From NCBI GenBank assembly GCA_002696275.1, contig NZRO01000025.1, positions 9,062-63,955 of the forward strand: 54,894 nt of DNA. The letters run 5' to 3'. Origin of the DNA: Flavobacteriales bacterium. Its GTDB lineage: Bacteria > Bacteroidota > Bacteroidia > Flavobacteriales > BACL11. Below, piece after piece: positions 1 to 8,836 of the stretch (position 1 is its first letter; each line of letters begins with the position of its first letter). A program made the position numbers and the translations under genes. Below the pieces are notes generated by a model, which saw only the letters and a list, made by a program, of their open reading frames with translations, was not told where the DNA came from and did no database searches.

Positions 1-2079
1 TACTTTAAAGATAAGGGCTTTAATAACATTAAGGTAAACTACACTACAGAAGACGATAAATCGACATTAAATGCATCAACATTAACATTTAATATTGAAA
101 AAGGAGAAAAAGTAAAAATAAAAGAAATAATAATTCATGGTAGAGAGTTAAGAAAAAATACGAACAAAACATTTTACAACCAATATATCTACATGAATTA
201 TGAGAAGAATACTTACGCACTCTCTGACTATACAATTAGCAAAGCAATGAAAGAAACTAAAACCAAAAAATGGTGGAGATTTTTTAAAGTTTCTAAATTT
301 AATGAAGAAAATTTGGAAACAGATTTGCAAAATATTATTAGTAAATACAACGAAAAAGGATATCGAGACGCAAGAATACTAAAAGACACAAACTATCTTA
401 ACTCAGATAATACTCTTACAATTGAAGTTTGGGTACATGAGGGAAATCCTTTCACTTTCAGAAACATCAGTTTTGTGGGAAATACAAAGTATACAAATGA
501 AGAATTACAAAAGATTCTTTCTATAGAAAGTGGGGATATCTTTGATAAATCTGTTTTAGATAGTAGAATTTATGGGAATCCAAATGGAACAGATATTAGT
601 TCCTTATACTTAGATGATGGTTATCTTTTCTTTAATGCAACGCCTATAGAAACTGCAACAGAAAATAATGAAATTGACCTTGAAATTAGAATTTATGAAG
701 GCCAACAAGCTAGAGTAAATAAAATAAACGTGAATGGAAACACAAAAACAAACGACCATGTTATAATGAGAGAGATTAGAACGAAACCTGGAGATTTGTT
801 TAAAAGGTCTGATATCATTAGGACACAAAGAGAATTAGCTACTCTAGATTATTTTAATCCTGAAACACTAGGAAATATCGATATTCAACCTGACCCTGTT
901 AGAAACACTGTAGATATTATCTATAATGTAGAGGAGAAATCTTCTGACAAGATACAGCTACAAGGAGGATGGGGAGCAGGAAGAGTTATTGGGACCTTAA
1001 TGTTTGAGTTTAAGAATTTTTCAACACGAAACTTCTTTAAACCAAGATATTGGGACCCTCTTCCTTCAGGGGATGGACAGAGGTTAATTGTTTCCGCTTC
1101 TTCTAATGGAGTATATTATCAAAACTATAGAGTGTCCTTTATTGAACCATGGTTAGGAGGAAAAAAGCCTACATCTTTAAGTGTATCCTTATATAGAAAT
1201 ATATTTTCAAATGGACAAGAACAAGAAAATAGAGAATCTACACAAATATCTGGAGTTAATATTGGAATAGGAAAAAGATTACAAGTTCCTGATGACTTTT
1301 TTATATTTAGAAATTCTTTAGGATTTCAGCAATACAAGTTAGACAATTCTCAATCCTTCTTTAGTTTTACCGATGGGACTTCTAACGATATTAATTATAG
1401 TATAACCCTTGAGAGGGAATCTGTTGATCAGATTACATATCCTAGAAGAGGGTCTTTCTTTAGTTTAAATGTCAAAGCAACTCCGCCATATTCCTTATTT
1501 GATGATATCGATGACTATTCTAATATGTCTGATCAGGAAAGATATAAATTTATGGAATACTACAAATGGAATTTCAAATCAAAATGGTATTCTGCAATTA
1601 CAGATAAATTAGTTTTAGCTACAAGAGCAGAAATGGGTTTCTTAGGTATGTATAACCAAGATATAGGAGCTGCTCCATTTGGAAGGTTTTACTTAGGAGG
1701 TGATGGAATGAGCGGAATGGGATATCAATTTGATGGAAGAGAATTAATTTCATTAAGGGGATATTCTAATAATTCTGTTTCTCCTCAAACAGGAGGTACA
1801 ATATTTAATCGTTATAGTGCGGAACTTAGATATGCTATTAGTTTAAACCCCGCTTCTACAGTTTATGCACTTGGATTTTTAGAAGCCGGTAATGCGTGGG
1901 ATAATTTTGATTACTTCAATCCATTTTCTGTAAAAAGATCTTTTGGACTTGGAGTTAGGATTACAATTCCAATGATGGGACTTATGGGGCTTGATTATGG
2001 CTGGGGATTAGATGATATACCTGGAAATCCCGATGCTAATATCGGACAATTCCACTTTTCTATAGGACAAAACTTTTAA
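1..2079 (+). CDS. bamA: Outer membrane protein assembly factor BamA (5' truncated by window edge)
   Basis: Frame 1 is open from base 1 (YFKDKGFNNIKVNYTTED...) into the 628-aa ORF. POTRA-like repeats followed by a beta-barrel with 'GGDGMSGMGYQFDGRELISLRGY' and a C-terminal F ('FHFSIGQNF'). Confidence 0.93.
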   Translation, partial: YFKDKGFNNIKVNYTTEDDKSTLNASTLTFNIEKGEKVKIKEIIIHGRELRKNTNKTFYNQYIYMNYEKNTYALSDYTISKAMKETKTKKWWRFFKVSKFNEENLETDLQNIISKYNEKGYRDARILKDTNYLNSDNTLTIEVWVHEGNPFTFRNISFVGNTKYTNEELQKILSIESGDIFDKSVLDSRIYGNPNGTDISSLYLDDGYLFFNATPIETATENNEIDLEIRIYEGQQARVNKINVNGNTKTNDHVIMREIRTKPGDLFKRSDIIRTQRELATLDYFNPETLGNIDIQPDPVRNTVDIIYNVEEKSSDKIQLQGGWGAGRVIGTLMFEFKNFSTRNFFKPRYWDPLPSGDGQRLIVSASSNGVYYQNYRVSFIEPWLGGKKPTSLSVSLYRNIFSNGQEQENRESTQISGVNIGIGKRLQVPDDFFIFRNSLGFQQYKLDNSQSFFSFTDGTSNDINYSITLERESVDQITYPRRGSFFSLNVKATPPYSLFDDIDDYSNMSDQERYKFMEYYKWNFKSKWYSAITDKLVLATRAEMGFLGMYNQDIGAAPFGRFYLGGDGMSGMGYQFDGRELISLRGYSNNSVSPQTGGTIFNRYSAELRYAISLNPASTVYALGFLEAGNAWDNFDYFNPFSVKRSFGLGVRITIPMMGLMGLDYGWGLDDIPGNPDANIGQFHFSIGQNF

Positions 2080-2090
2080 AAAAATAAATT

Positions 2091-2606
2091 ATGAAATTAT
2101 TTAAAAAACTATTCTTTTTTACACTTCTACTTTTTACTTCATTTGGAACATATGCCCAAAAGTTTGCATATGTAGATTCAGATTATATTCTTACAAAAAT
2201 CCCTGACTTTGTTCAGGCAGAAGAAAAAATAAATGACTTTACAGAACAATGGCAATCTGAAATTGAAGCTGCATATGCTGAAGTAGATCAAATGTATCGA
2301 GATTATCAATCTGAACAAGTTTTATTAACTAACGAGATGAAATTAAAAAGAGAAGAAGCTATTATTTCAAAAGAAAAATCTGTACAATCACTACAACAAA
2401 AATATTTCGGGAAAAATGGTGAGTTATATAAAAAGAGACAAGAACTGATAAAACCAATTCAAGATAGAATTTTTGATGCGGTCCAACAATTGGCGGCCAA
2501 TAACAAATATTCTGTTATTTTTGACGCTTCAAGTGATTTAATCATGTTATATTCTAATCCTGACTTAGATAAAAGTGATAAGGTTTTAGAATTAATGGGA
2601 TATTAA
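2091..2606 (+). CDS. OmpH/Skp family periplasmic chaperone, copy 1
   Basis: Signal peptide, 'KFAYVDSDYILTKIPDF', central coiled coil, 'YSVIFDASSDLIMLYSNPDLD'; directly downstream of bamA. Confidence 0.9.
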   Translation: MKLFKKLFFFTLLLFTSFGTYAQKFAYVDSDYILTKIPDFVQAEEKINDFTEQWQSEIEAAYAEVDQMYRDYQSEQVLLTNEMKLKREEAIISKEKSVQSLQQKYFGKNGELYKKRQELIKPIQDRIFDAVQQLAANNKYSVIFDASSDLIMLYSNPDLDKSDKVLELMGY

Positions 2607-2630
2607 TTAATAAATTAAACTTAAAAATAA

Positions 2631-3125
2631 ATGAAAAAAATAGGATTATTAGCATTATTTGCATTGTTAAACTTTAGCACTTATGCTCAAAAATTTGGAC
2701 ACCTTAATGCTCAAGAGTTGATTTCTATCATGCCAGAAAGAGACAAAGCTGTAGAACAGTTGCAAGATTATGCAAAAGGATTAGAAAGTCAGTTAATGTC
2801 TATGCAAGCAGAATATCAATCTATGATTGAAGATTATCAAAACAATGAGGCTAGTTATGATGATCTTACAAAACAAGATAAGATTGCAGAAATCCAAGGA
2901 TTAGAACAAAGAATAACTACATTTCAACAATCTGCTCAAAGTTCATTACAAAATAAAGAAATAGAACTTTTAAAACCTATTGAAGAAAAAGCACAAAATG
3001 CAATTAACATAGTTGCTGAAAAAGGAAAGTATACTTATATCTTAGACTCAAGTTCAGGAATTCTTTTATACTCAAAAGAAAGTGAAGATATACTAGATAA
3101 AGTAAAAAAAGAATTAGGACTTTAA
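2631..3125 (+). CDS. OmpH/Skp family periplasmic chaperone, copy 2
   Basis: Signal peptide, 'KFGHLNAQELISIMPERDKA', coiled coil, 'YTYILDSSSGILLYSKES'; paralogue of the preceding gene. Confidence 0.9.
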   Translation: MKKIGLLALFALLNFSTYAQKFGHLNAQELISIMPERDKAVEQLQDYAKGLESQLMSMQAEYQSMIEDYQNNEASYDDLTKQDKIAEIQGLEQRITTFQQSAQSSLQNKEIELLKPIEEKAQNAINIVAEKGKYTYILDSSSGILLYSKESEDILDKVKKELGL

Positions 3126-3145
3126 CACAAAATCCTAACATTTAT

Positions 3146-3172
3146 AAAAAGCATCTTGAAGATGCTTTTTTT
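3146..3172 (+). terminator. Rho-independent terminator after the second skp-like gene
   Basis: aaaaaGCATCttgaaGATGCttttttt: GC-containing stem followed by a T run. Confidence 0.8.
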
Positions 3173-3185
3173 ATATCTTTAACTC

Positions 3186-3986
3186 ATGAAAAACTCGCCT
3201 ATAGGTATTTTTGACTCAGGTATTGGTGGACTTACGGTGGCAAATGCTATAAAAAAGGTTCTACCAAATGAAAATATTATTTATTTCGGAGACACAGAAC
3301 ATCTTCCTTATGGAGAAAAATCTAAAGACTCTATACAGATTTTTAGTAGAAAAATAATTCGATTTTTGATTAAAAAGAATTGTAAAGTTATTGTAATTGC
3401 GTGTAACTCTGCATCTTCCGTTTCAGATAATAGTGTCTTAAACTACTCAGACAATAAGAAAGTGTTTAATGTAATTGACCCCGTTGTAAAAGAAGTTGTA
3501 AAAGTATGTGCTAATTATAACATTGGGGTTATCGGAACAAAAGCAACTATAAGGTCGGGAATCTATACAAATAAAATAAAAGAATTATGTAATAGTGCAA
3601 ATGTAAGTTCTTTGACAACTCCTTTATTAGCTCCAATGATAGAAGAAGGATTTGTTAATGAAGAAATAAGTAAGAAAGTAATTTCAAACTATCTCTCAGA
3701 CCCTATATTAAAGAATATTGATCATTTAATCTTAGCTTGTACACATTACCCATTAATTCAGAATGAAATAAATGAATATTATAAAGGGAAAGTAAATGTT
3801 ATTGACTCCGCTAAGATTGTTGCTAATCATATTACAGAATACTTAAAAGTAGAAAATTTATTAAAGGAAACAAAAGTCATGGAGCATCATTTTTATGTTT
3901 CCAATTATACTGAATCTTTTGAAAAAAGTGCAAGATTCTTTTTTAAAGAAGAAGTAAAATTAGAAGAAGTTAATCTTCATCTATAA
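3186..3986 (+). CDS. murI: Glutamate racemase
   Basis: 'PIGIFDSGIGGLTVANAIKKVLP', 'VIACNSASS', 'LACTHYPLI' motifs. Confidence 0.95.
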   Translation: MKNSPIGIFDSGIGGLTVANAIKKVLPNENIIYFGDTEHLPYGEKSKDSIQIFSRKIIRFLIKKNCKVIVIACNSASSVSDNSVLNYSDNKKVFNVIDPVVKEVVKVCANYNIGVIGTKATIRSGIYTNKIKELCNSANVSSLTTPLLAPMIEEGFVNEEISKKVISNYLSDPILKNIDHLILACTHYPLIQNEINEYYKGKVNVIDSAKIVANHITEYLKVENLLKETKVMEHHFYVSNYTESFEKSARFFFKEEVKLEEVNLHL

Positions 3987-4491
3987 ACCAAGAAGAATAC
4001 AACACATAATTTTCTGAAATTCCAGAAATCAATCTATTAATCCTTTCCTCATCTAAATCTTTTACTTTGTTTGCGGGTACTCCAGCAAAAATAGTACCAG
4101 AATTCACAACAGTTCCCTCCAACACTACTGATCCTGCTGCTACAATAGAATTACTTTCAATAATTGCTCCATCCATAATAACAGACCCCATTCCAATCAA
4201 TACATTATCTTTAATAGTACAGCCATGGACTATTGCGTTATGTCCAATAGAAACATTGTTTCCAATTATAGTTGAGGCCTTTTTATATGTACAATGTACA
4301 ACTGCGCCATCCTGAATATTTACCTTATTACCTATTTCAATGGAATTTACATCTCCTCTAATAACTGTTTGGAACCATACACTACAGTTGTCTCCCATTT
4401 TAACATCTCCAACCACTGTAGCGTTTTCTGCCAAATAAATATTTTCTCCAAAAACTGGAAAGATTCCTTTTACCTCTTTTATTAGTGCCAT
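3970..4491 (-). CDS. Gamma carbonic anhydrase-like / hexapeptide-repeat acyltransferase family (YrdA/PaaY-like)
   Basis: Left-handed beta-helix hexapeptides 'VVGDVKMGDNCSVWFQTVIRGDVNSIEIGNKVNIQDGAVVH', 'IGHNAIVHGC'. Confidence 0.9.
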   Translation of the reverse strand: MALIKEVKGIFPVFGENIYLAENATVVGDVKMGDNCSVWFQTVIRGDVNSIEIGNKVNIQDGAVVHCTYKKASTIIGNNVSIGHNAIVHGCTIKDNVLIGMGSVIMDGAIIESNSIVAAGSVVLEGTVVNSGTIFAGVPANKVKDLDEERINRLISGISENYVLYSSWFIDED

Positions 4492-4505
4492 AATAATATT
4501 GTTAG

Positions 4506-4513
4506 TATTTTTG
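4506..4513 (+). promoter_or_regulatory. Bacteroidota -7 promoter box for the nfu-like gene
   Basis: TATTTTTG matches TAnnTTTG, 21 nt upstream of the ATG. Confidence 0.5.
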
Positions 4514-4534
4514 CAAATGTAAAAAATAAGATTT

Positions 4535-5128
4535 ATGAACTATAGTATATATGCAGAAAGCACTCCTAATCCAGAAGTGATGAAATTTGTTAGTAATCGT
4601 ATGCTTGCAGATAAAAGCTTAGAAATATTAAATCCTTCTGAATCGAAAAAAATTCCTATTGCATACGAATTATTTAAACTTCCTTTTGTTAAGAGTATTT
4701 TTATTAGTTCAAACTTTGTTTCTATTACAAAAACTGAAGATGTAGAATGGCAAGATATTGCTCTTCAATTAAGGACTTATATTACGGATTTTCTAAATTC
4801 TATAGAGATTATTAATCACACTGAATCTATAACTACTACTATTAAAGAAAATTCTGAATCTGTAAAAGAAGTAAAAATAGAAGAAGAAACAGAATTTGAG
4901 GGATCAGAAAAAGAAATTGCTGATTTGTTGGATGAATATATAAGACCTGCTGTTGAGGGAGATGGAGGATCTATAACATTACATTCATTTAAAGATGGAA
5001 TAGTTAGTGTAACCCTAAGTGGCGCATGTAATGGTTGTCCTTCCTCAACTGTAACTCTTAAACAAGGAATTGAAGGATTACTAAAACAAAAAATGGGAGA
5101 CAAAATTGTAAAAGTAGTTGCAAGATAA
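4535..5128 (+). CDS. NifU-like Fe-S scaffold protein (Nfu N-terminal + NifU C-terminal domains)
   Basis: 'YAESTPNPEVMKFVSNR' Nfu-N motif and 'IRPAVEGDGGSITLHSFKDGIVSVTLSGACNGCPSSTVTLKQGIE' with CxxC. Confidence 0.93.
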   Translation: MNYSIYAESTPNPEVMKFVSNRMLADKSLEILNPSESKKIPIAYELFKLPFVKSIFISSNFVSITKTEDVEWQDIALQLRTYITDFLNSIEIINHTESITTTIKENSESVKEVKIEEETEFEGSEKEIADLLDEYIRPAVEGDGGSITLHSFKDGIVSVTLSGACNGCPSSTVTLKQGIEGLLKQKMGDKIVKVVAR

Positions 5129-5130
5129 AA

Positions 5131-5158
5131 AAAAAGGATCAGAAATCTGACCCTTTTT
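5131..5158. terminator. Bidirectional hairpin between convergent nfu-like and ferredoxin genes
   Basis: AAAAAGGaTCAGA-aa-TCTGAcCCTTTTT inverted repeat with one mismatch; A/T tracts on both sides. Confidence 0.75.
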
Positions 5159-5177
5159 AATATACTTTATAAGAATT

Positions 5178-5489
5178 TTATGCGTGAAGCTTATCTTTTT
5201 TAGCAAGTAATTCTTCTTCTGTTTCAACATTATCTTCGTCTTGAATACAACAATCAACTGGACATACTGCAGCACATGCAGGTTCTTCATTAAACCCTTT
5301 ACATTCTGTACATTTATCTGTCGCTATATAGAAGAACTCATCTGAAAAAGCTTCATGTTCATCATCATCTTGCATAGTTGTACCATCAGAAAACTTCCAG
5401 TTTTCTTCTGGTGCATAAATTGCATTGTTTGGACATTCTGGCTCACAAGCCTCACAATTAATACAATCATCTGTTATTTTAATTGCCAT
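5178..5489 (-). CDS. 4Fe-4S dicluster ferredoxin
   Basis: 'CINCEACEPECPNNAI' and 'CTECKGFNEEPACAAVCPVDCC' cluster-binding motifs. Confidence 0.93.
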   Translation of the reverse strand: MAIKITDDCINCEACEPECPNNAIYAPEENWKFSDGTTMQDDDEHEAFSDEFFYIATDKCTECKGFNEEPACAAVCPVDCCIQDEDNVETEEELLAKKDKLHA

Positions 5490-5617
5490 TTTTTAATTTT
5501 TATTTTACAAAAATATATATTTTTTTTTATGATTCAAAATTCAAAAATAATTTATTCTGATTCTAAATTGCGTACAAAAAAAATAGTAATCATAACATAA
5601 AGTACAATCAAGCTTTG

Positions 5618-5625
5618 TATTTTTG
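5618..5625 (+). promoter_or_regulatory. Bacteroidota -7 promoter box for korAB
   Basis: TATTTTTG (TAnnTTTG) 28 nt upstream of the korA ATG. Confidence 0.5.
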
Positions 5626-5653
5626 CAATCATTAAATTCTACCTATCCTAATA

Positions 5654-7492
5654 ATGGACAATACTAAAGTAGTTGATTTAGAAAAAGTTGTAATTAAATT
5701 TGCTGGAGATTCTGGTGACGGAATGCAACTTACCGGGACTCAATTTACCGATACTTCTGCTTTATTAGGTAATGACCTAGCTACTTTTCCCGATTATCCC
5801 GCTGAAATTAGAGCTCCTCAGGGTACTGTTGCTGGTGTTTCTGGGTTTCAGATTCATATAGGTAGAATTGACATTAATACGCCTGGAGATATTGCTGATG
5901 TTTTAGTAGCGATGAATCCAGCTGCATTAAAAGCAAATAAAAGCTGGATAAAAAAAGGTGGCACAATAATTGTAAATATTGATTCTTTTACAAAAAAAGA
6001 TTTTGCAAAAGCTGGATATGAAAACTCTCCTTTGGAAGACAGTTCTTTTGAAGGATTTAATATAATTGAAGCTCCTATAACAAAACTTACAAGAGAAACA
6101 CTTAAAGACTCAGGCTTAGATGGTAAAAGTATTGGTAGAGCAAAAAATATGTTTGCTTTAGGGATAGTTTATTGGATGTTTAATAGACCCATGGAACAAA
6201 CCGAAAACTTCCTAAAAAAGAAATTTGAAAAACGAGCAGATGTTGTAGAAGCAAATATAAAAGTTTTACATGCTGGCTATAATTTTGCCGATACTATTGA
6301 GGCTTTATCTTCTTCTTATACAGTTTTGTCTGCAAATTTGGAAAAAGGATCCTATAGAAACGTAATGGGAAACCAGGCAATTGCTTGGGGATTTCTCGCT
6401 GCATCTCAAAATGCTAATAAAGAATTATTTCTAGGTTCTTATCCAATAACACCAGCATCTGATATTCTACATGAGCTTGCAAAACATAAAAACCTTGGAG
6501 TTAAAACTTTTCAAGCAGAGGATGAGATTGCTGGTATTTGTTCTGCAATTGGAGCCAGTTTTGCCGGAAATCTAGGTATCACAACAACATCAGGTCCTGG
6601 TTTTGCATTAAAAGGAGAAGCTCTGGGGCTAGCAATAATGACAGAACTTCCTTTAGTTGTTGTAGATGTGCAAAGAGGAGGGCCGTCAACTGGACTACCT
6701 ACAAAAACAGAACAATCTGATCTATTTCAAGCTCTATACGGAAGAAATGGAGAAAGTCCATCTGTAGTTTTAGCATGTTCAACTCCTGCAAATTGCTTTG
6801 ACTGGTCATATATGGCGTCCAAAATTACATTAGAGTATAATACTCCTGTAGTGTTACTTTCTGATGGATATCTAGGTAACGGGGCTGAACCATGGAAAAT
6901 AAAATATTGTTCTGATATGCCAGCTATTAAGCCCAATATTGCTAAAGAAGGGGAAGAATACCAACCATATCAAAGAGATAATAATACACTCTCTAGAAAA
7001 ATAGCAATCCCCGGAACCAAAGGATTAGAACATAGAATTGGCGGATTAGAAAAGGAAGATATTACAGGAAATGTATCTTATGATCCTAAAAATCATGAGA
7101 ATATGTGTTCTCTTAGAGCTGAAAAAATAAAAAGAATTTCAGATGCAATACCAAATCAGAAAATATTTGGAATGGAGGATGCGGAGTTACTAGTTGTTGG
7201 TTGGGGAGGAACTTATGGTTCCTTGTATTCTGCTGTAGATAATCTAATAAAAGAGGGGCAGAATATTGCTCTTTGTCAGTTTAATTACATTAATCCTTTA
7301 CCAAAAAATACAGGAGATATATTAAAAAAATTTAAAAAGATTGTTGTATGCGAATTAAATTCTGGTCAGTTTGCAAATTATTTAAGAATGAATTTTCAGG
7401 GTATTGAATTTGAACAATACAACAAATTACAAGGACTTCCATTTACAACGATAGAATTAGAGTCTTATTTTAAAACTTTACTAGAAGAATAA
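5654..7492 (+). CDS. korA: 2-oxoacid:acceptor (ferredoxin) oxidoreductase subunit alpha
   Basis: 'VIKFAGDSGDGMQLTGTQFT', 'FLGSYPITPASDILHELAKHKN', 'GPGFALKGEALGLAIMTELPLVVVDVQRGGPSTGLPTKTEQSDL'. Confidence 0.93.
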   Translation: MDNTKVVDLEKVVIKFAGDSGDGMQLTGTQFTDTSALLGNDLATFPDYPAEIRAPQGTVAGVSGFQIHIGRIDINTPGDIADVLVAMNPAALKANKSWIKKGGTIIVNIDSFTKKDFAKAGYENSPLEDSSFEGFNIIEAPITKLTRETLKDSGLDGKSIGRAKNMFALGIVYWMFNRPMEQTENFLKKKFEKRADVVEANIKVLHAGYNFADTIEALSSSYTVLSANLEKGSYRNVMGNQAIAWGFLAASQNANKELFLGSYPITPASDILHELAKHKNLGVKTFQAEDEIAGICSAIGASFAGNLGITTTSGPGFALKGEALGLAIMTELPLVVVDVQRGGPSTGLPTKTEQSDLFQALYGRNGESPSVVLACSTPANCFDWSYMASKITLEYNTPVVLLSDGYLGNGAEPWKIKYCSDMPAIKPNIAKEGEEYQPYQRDNNTLSRKIAIPGTKGLEHRIGGLEKEDITGNVSYDPKNHENMCSLRAEKIKRISDAIPNQKIFGMEDAELLVVGWGGTYGSLYSAVDNLIKEGQNIALCQFNYINPLPKNTGDILKKFKKIVVCELNSGQFANYLRMNFQGIEFEQYNKLQGLPFTTIELESYFKTLLEE

Positions 7493-7493
7493 T

Positions 7494-8498
7494 ATGGAAG
7501 ATTTAACAAATAAAGATTTTTCAAGTAATCAAGAAGTAAGATGGTGTCCTGGATGTGGTGATTACGCAATATTAAGGTCCATGCAAAAAGCTCTTCCTCA
7601 ATTGAAGAGAAAAAAAGAAGATTTTGTATTTATTTCGGGTATTGGATGTTCCTCTCGTTTCCCTTATTATATGGATACTTATGGTTTTCATTCCATTCAT
7701 GGAAGAGCCCCTGCCTTTGCTACTGGAATGAAACTAGCAAATCCTAATCTAAGTGTATGGCAAATAACAGGAGATGGAGATGCTTTAGCTATTGGAGGGA
7801 ATCATTTTATACATGCTTTAAGAAGAAATATTGATATTAATATTTTACTCTTTAATAATGAAATTTATGGATTAACAAAAGGACAGTTTTCTCCTACTTC
7901 TAAAAAAGGTATAAAAACAAAATCAAATCCTCATGGAACTACTGATGAACCGTTTTCTCCTTCCGATCTAGCTATTGGAGCTCAAGGATCTTTCTTCGCA
8001 AGAGTAGTAGATACTAATCCTAAGTTAATGCAAAAGATTTTTGTGGAAGCAGAAAGTCATAGAGGAACTTCCTTGATTGAAATATTACAAAACTGTGTTA
8101 TTTTTAACGATAAAACATTTGCTCCTATTACAGCAAAAGAAGTGAAACATGAGTCTCAACTTATTTTAGAGCATGGTAAACCAATGCTTTTTGGTGCAGA
8201 ATTGAATAAAGGAATAGTATTGAATGGATTTAAATTAGAAGTTGTAACAATTGGAGAAAATGGAATGACTGAAGATGATATTTTAGTGCATAATGCAAAA
8301 GAACAAGATCCTACCTTACATATGATGTTGGCACGAATGAGACCTCCAGAATTTCCTGCTGCACTTGGTATTATAAGAGCGGTAGACAGACCTACTTTTG
8401 ATAGCGGTGTACTTTCTCAATTAGAATACGAAAAAGAGAATGCAGAGTTTAATTCAGTAGATGAGTTATTACAAAGTGGAGAAACGTGGCAGATTTAA
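7494..8498 (+). CDS. korB: 2-oxoacid:acceptor (ferredoxin) oxidoreductase subunit beta
   Basis: 'RWCPGCGDYAIL', 'GIGCSSRFPYYMDTYGFHSIHGRAPAFATG', TPP-binding 'GDGDALAIGGNHFIHALRRNIDI'. Confidence 0.93.
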   Translation: MEDLTNKDFSSNQEVRWCPGCGDYAILRSMQKALPQLKRKKEDFVFISGIGCSSRFPYYMDTYGFHSIHGRAPAFATGMKLANPNLSVWQITGDGDALAIGGNHFIHALRRNIDINILLFNNEIYGLTKGQFSPTSKKGIKTKSNPHGTTDEPFSPSDLAIGAQGSFFARVVDTNPKLMQKIFVEAESHRGTSLIEILQNCVIFNDKTFAPITAKEVKHESQLILEHGKPMLFGAELNKGIVLNGFKLEVVTIGENGMTEDDILVHNAKEQDPTLHMMLARMRPPEFPAALGIIRAVDRPTFDSGVLSQLEYEKENAEFNSVDELLQSGETWQI

Positions 8499-8548
8499 AG
8501 AATTGTATTCCAAAAATAAGAACTAATCAACTAAAAAAACCTAAAAAA

Positions 8549-8728
8549 TTAATTAGACTTTCTAAATATTAGATATAGTAAAAAACCAGCAATTAATGCA
8601 AGGAAGCCTTTCAACCAACCTAATTCACTAGATAATATTTCTGATTCCTGTAGCCAAGAGAGAACAGCAAACATAATCCCAAAGGATGAAATGAACAGCC
8701 AAATCTCTTTCTTTAAATTACTTTTCAC
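8549..8728 (-). CDS. Small membrane protein, 59 aa, GTG start (absent from supplied ORF track)
   Basis: Hand translation gives an uninterrupted frame VKSNLKKEIWLFISSFGIMFAVLSWLQESEILSSELGWLKGFLALIAGFLLYLIFRKSN*, two hydrophobic segments with a basic C-terminus. A TAAATTTG box lies 4 nt upstream of the GTG. Confidence 0.6.
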   Translation of the reverse strand: MKSNLKKEIWLFISSFGIMFAVLSWLQESEILSSELGWLKGFLALIAGFLLYLIFRKSN

Positions 8729-8732
8729 AAAG

Positions 8733-8740
8733 CAAATTTA
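8733..8740 (-). promoter_or_regulatory. -7 promoter box for the 59-aa small ORF
   Basis: CAAATTTA on + = TAAATTTG on -, matching TAnnTTTG. Confidence 0.45.
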
Positions 8741-8798
8741 AAGAAATTTCTGGATAATACTGACATAATGAGATATTTCAAAATTTAAAATTTCTTGT

Positions 8799-8806
8799 TA
8801 TATTTG
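8799..8806 (+). promoter_or_regulatory. -7 promoter box for the MORN-repeat gene
   Basis: TATATTTG (TAnnTTTG). It overlaps the start of the ORF-track model (TTG at 8795), supporting the ATG at 8837 as the real start. Confidence 0.5.
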
Positions 8807-8836
8807 TTAATAAAACACAATACACATATTTATAAA

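Noticed and set aside
148-330. Minus-strand 60-aa ORF in the bamA 5' region
   Set aside because: Antisense to a confidently assigned gene; no family or promoter support.
4067-4485. Plus-strand ORFs (82 and 63 aa) opposite the gamma carbonic anhydrase-like gene
   Set aside because: Antisense artefacts of a hexapeptide-repeat gene.
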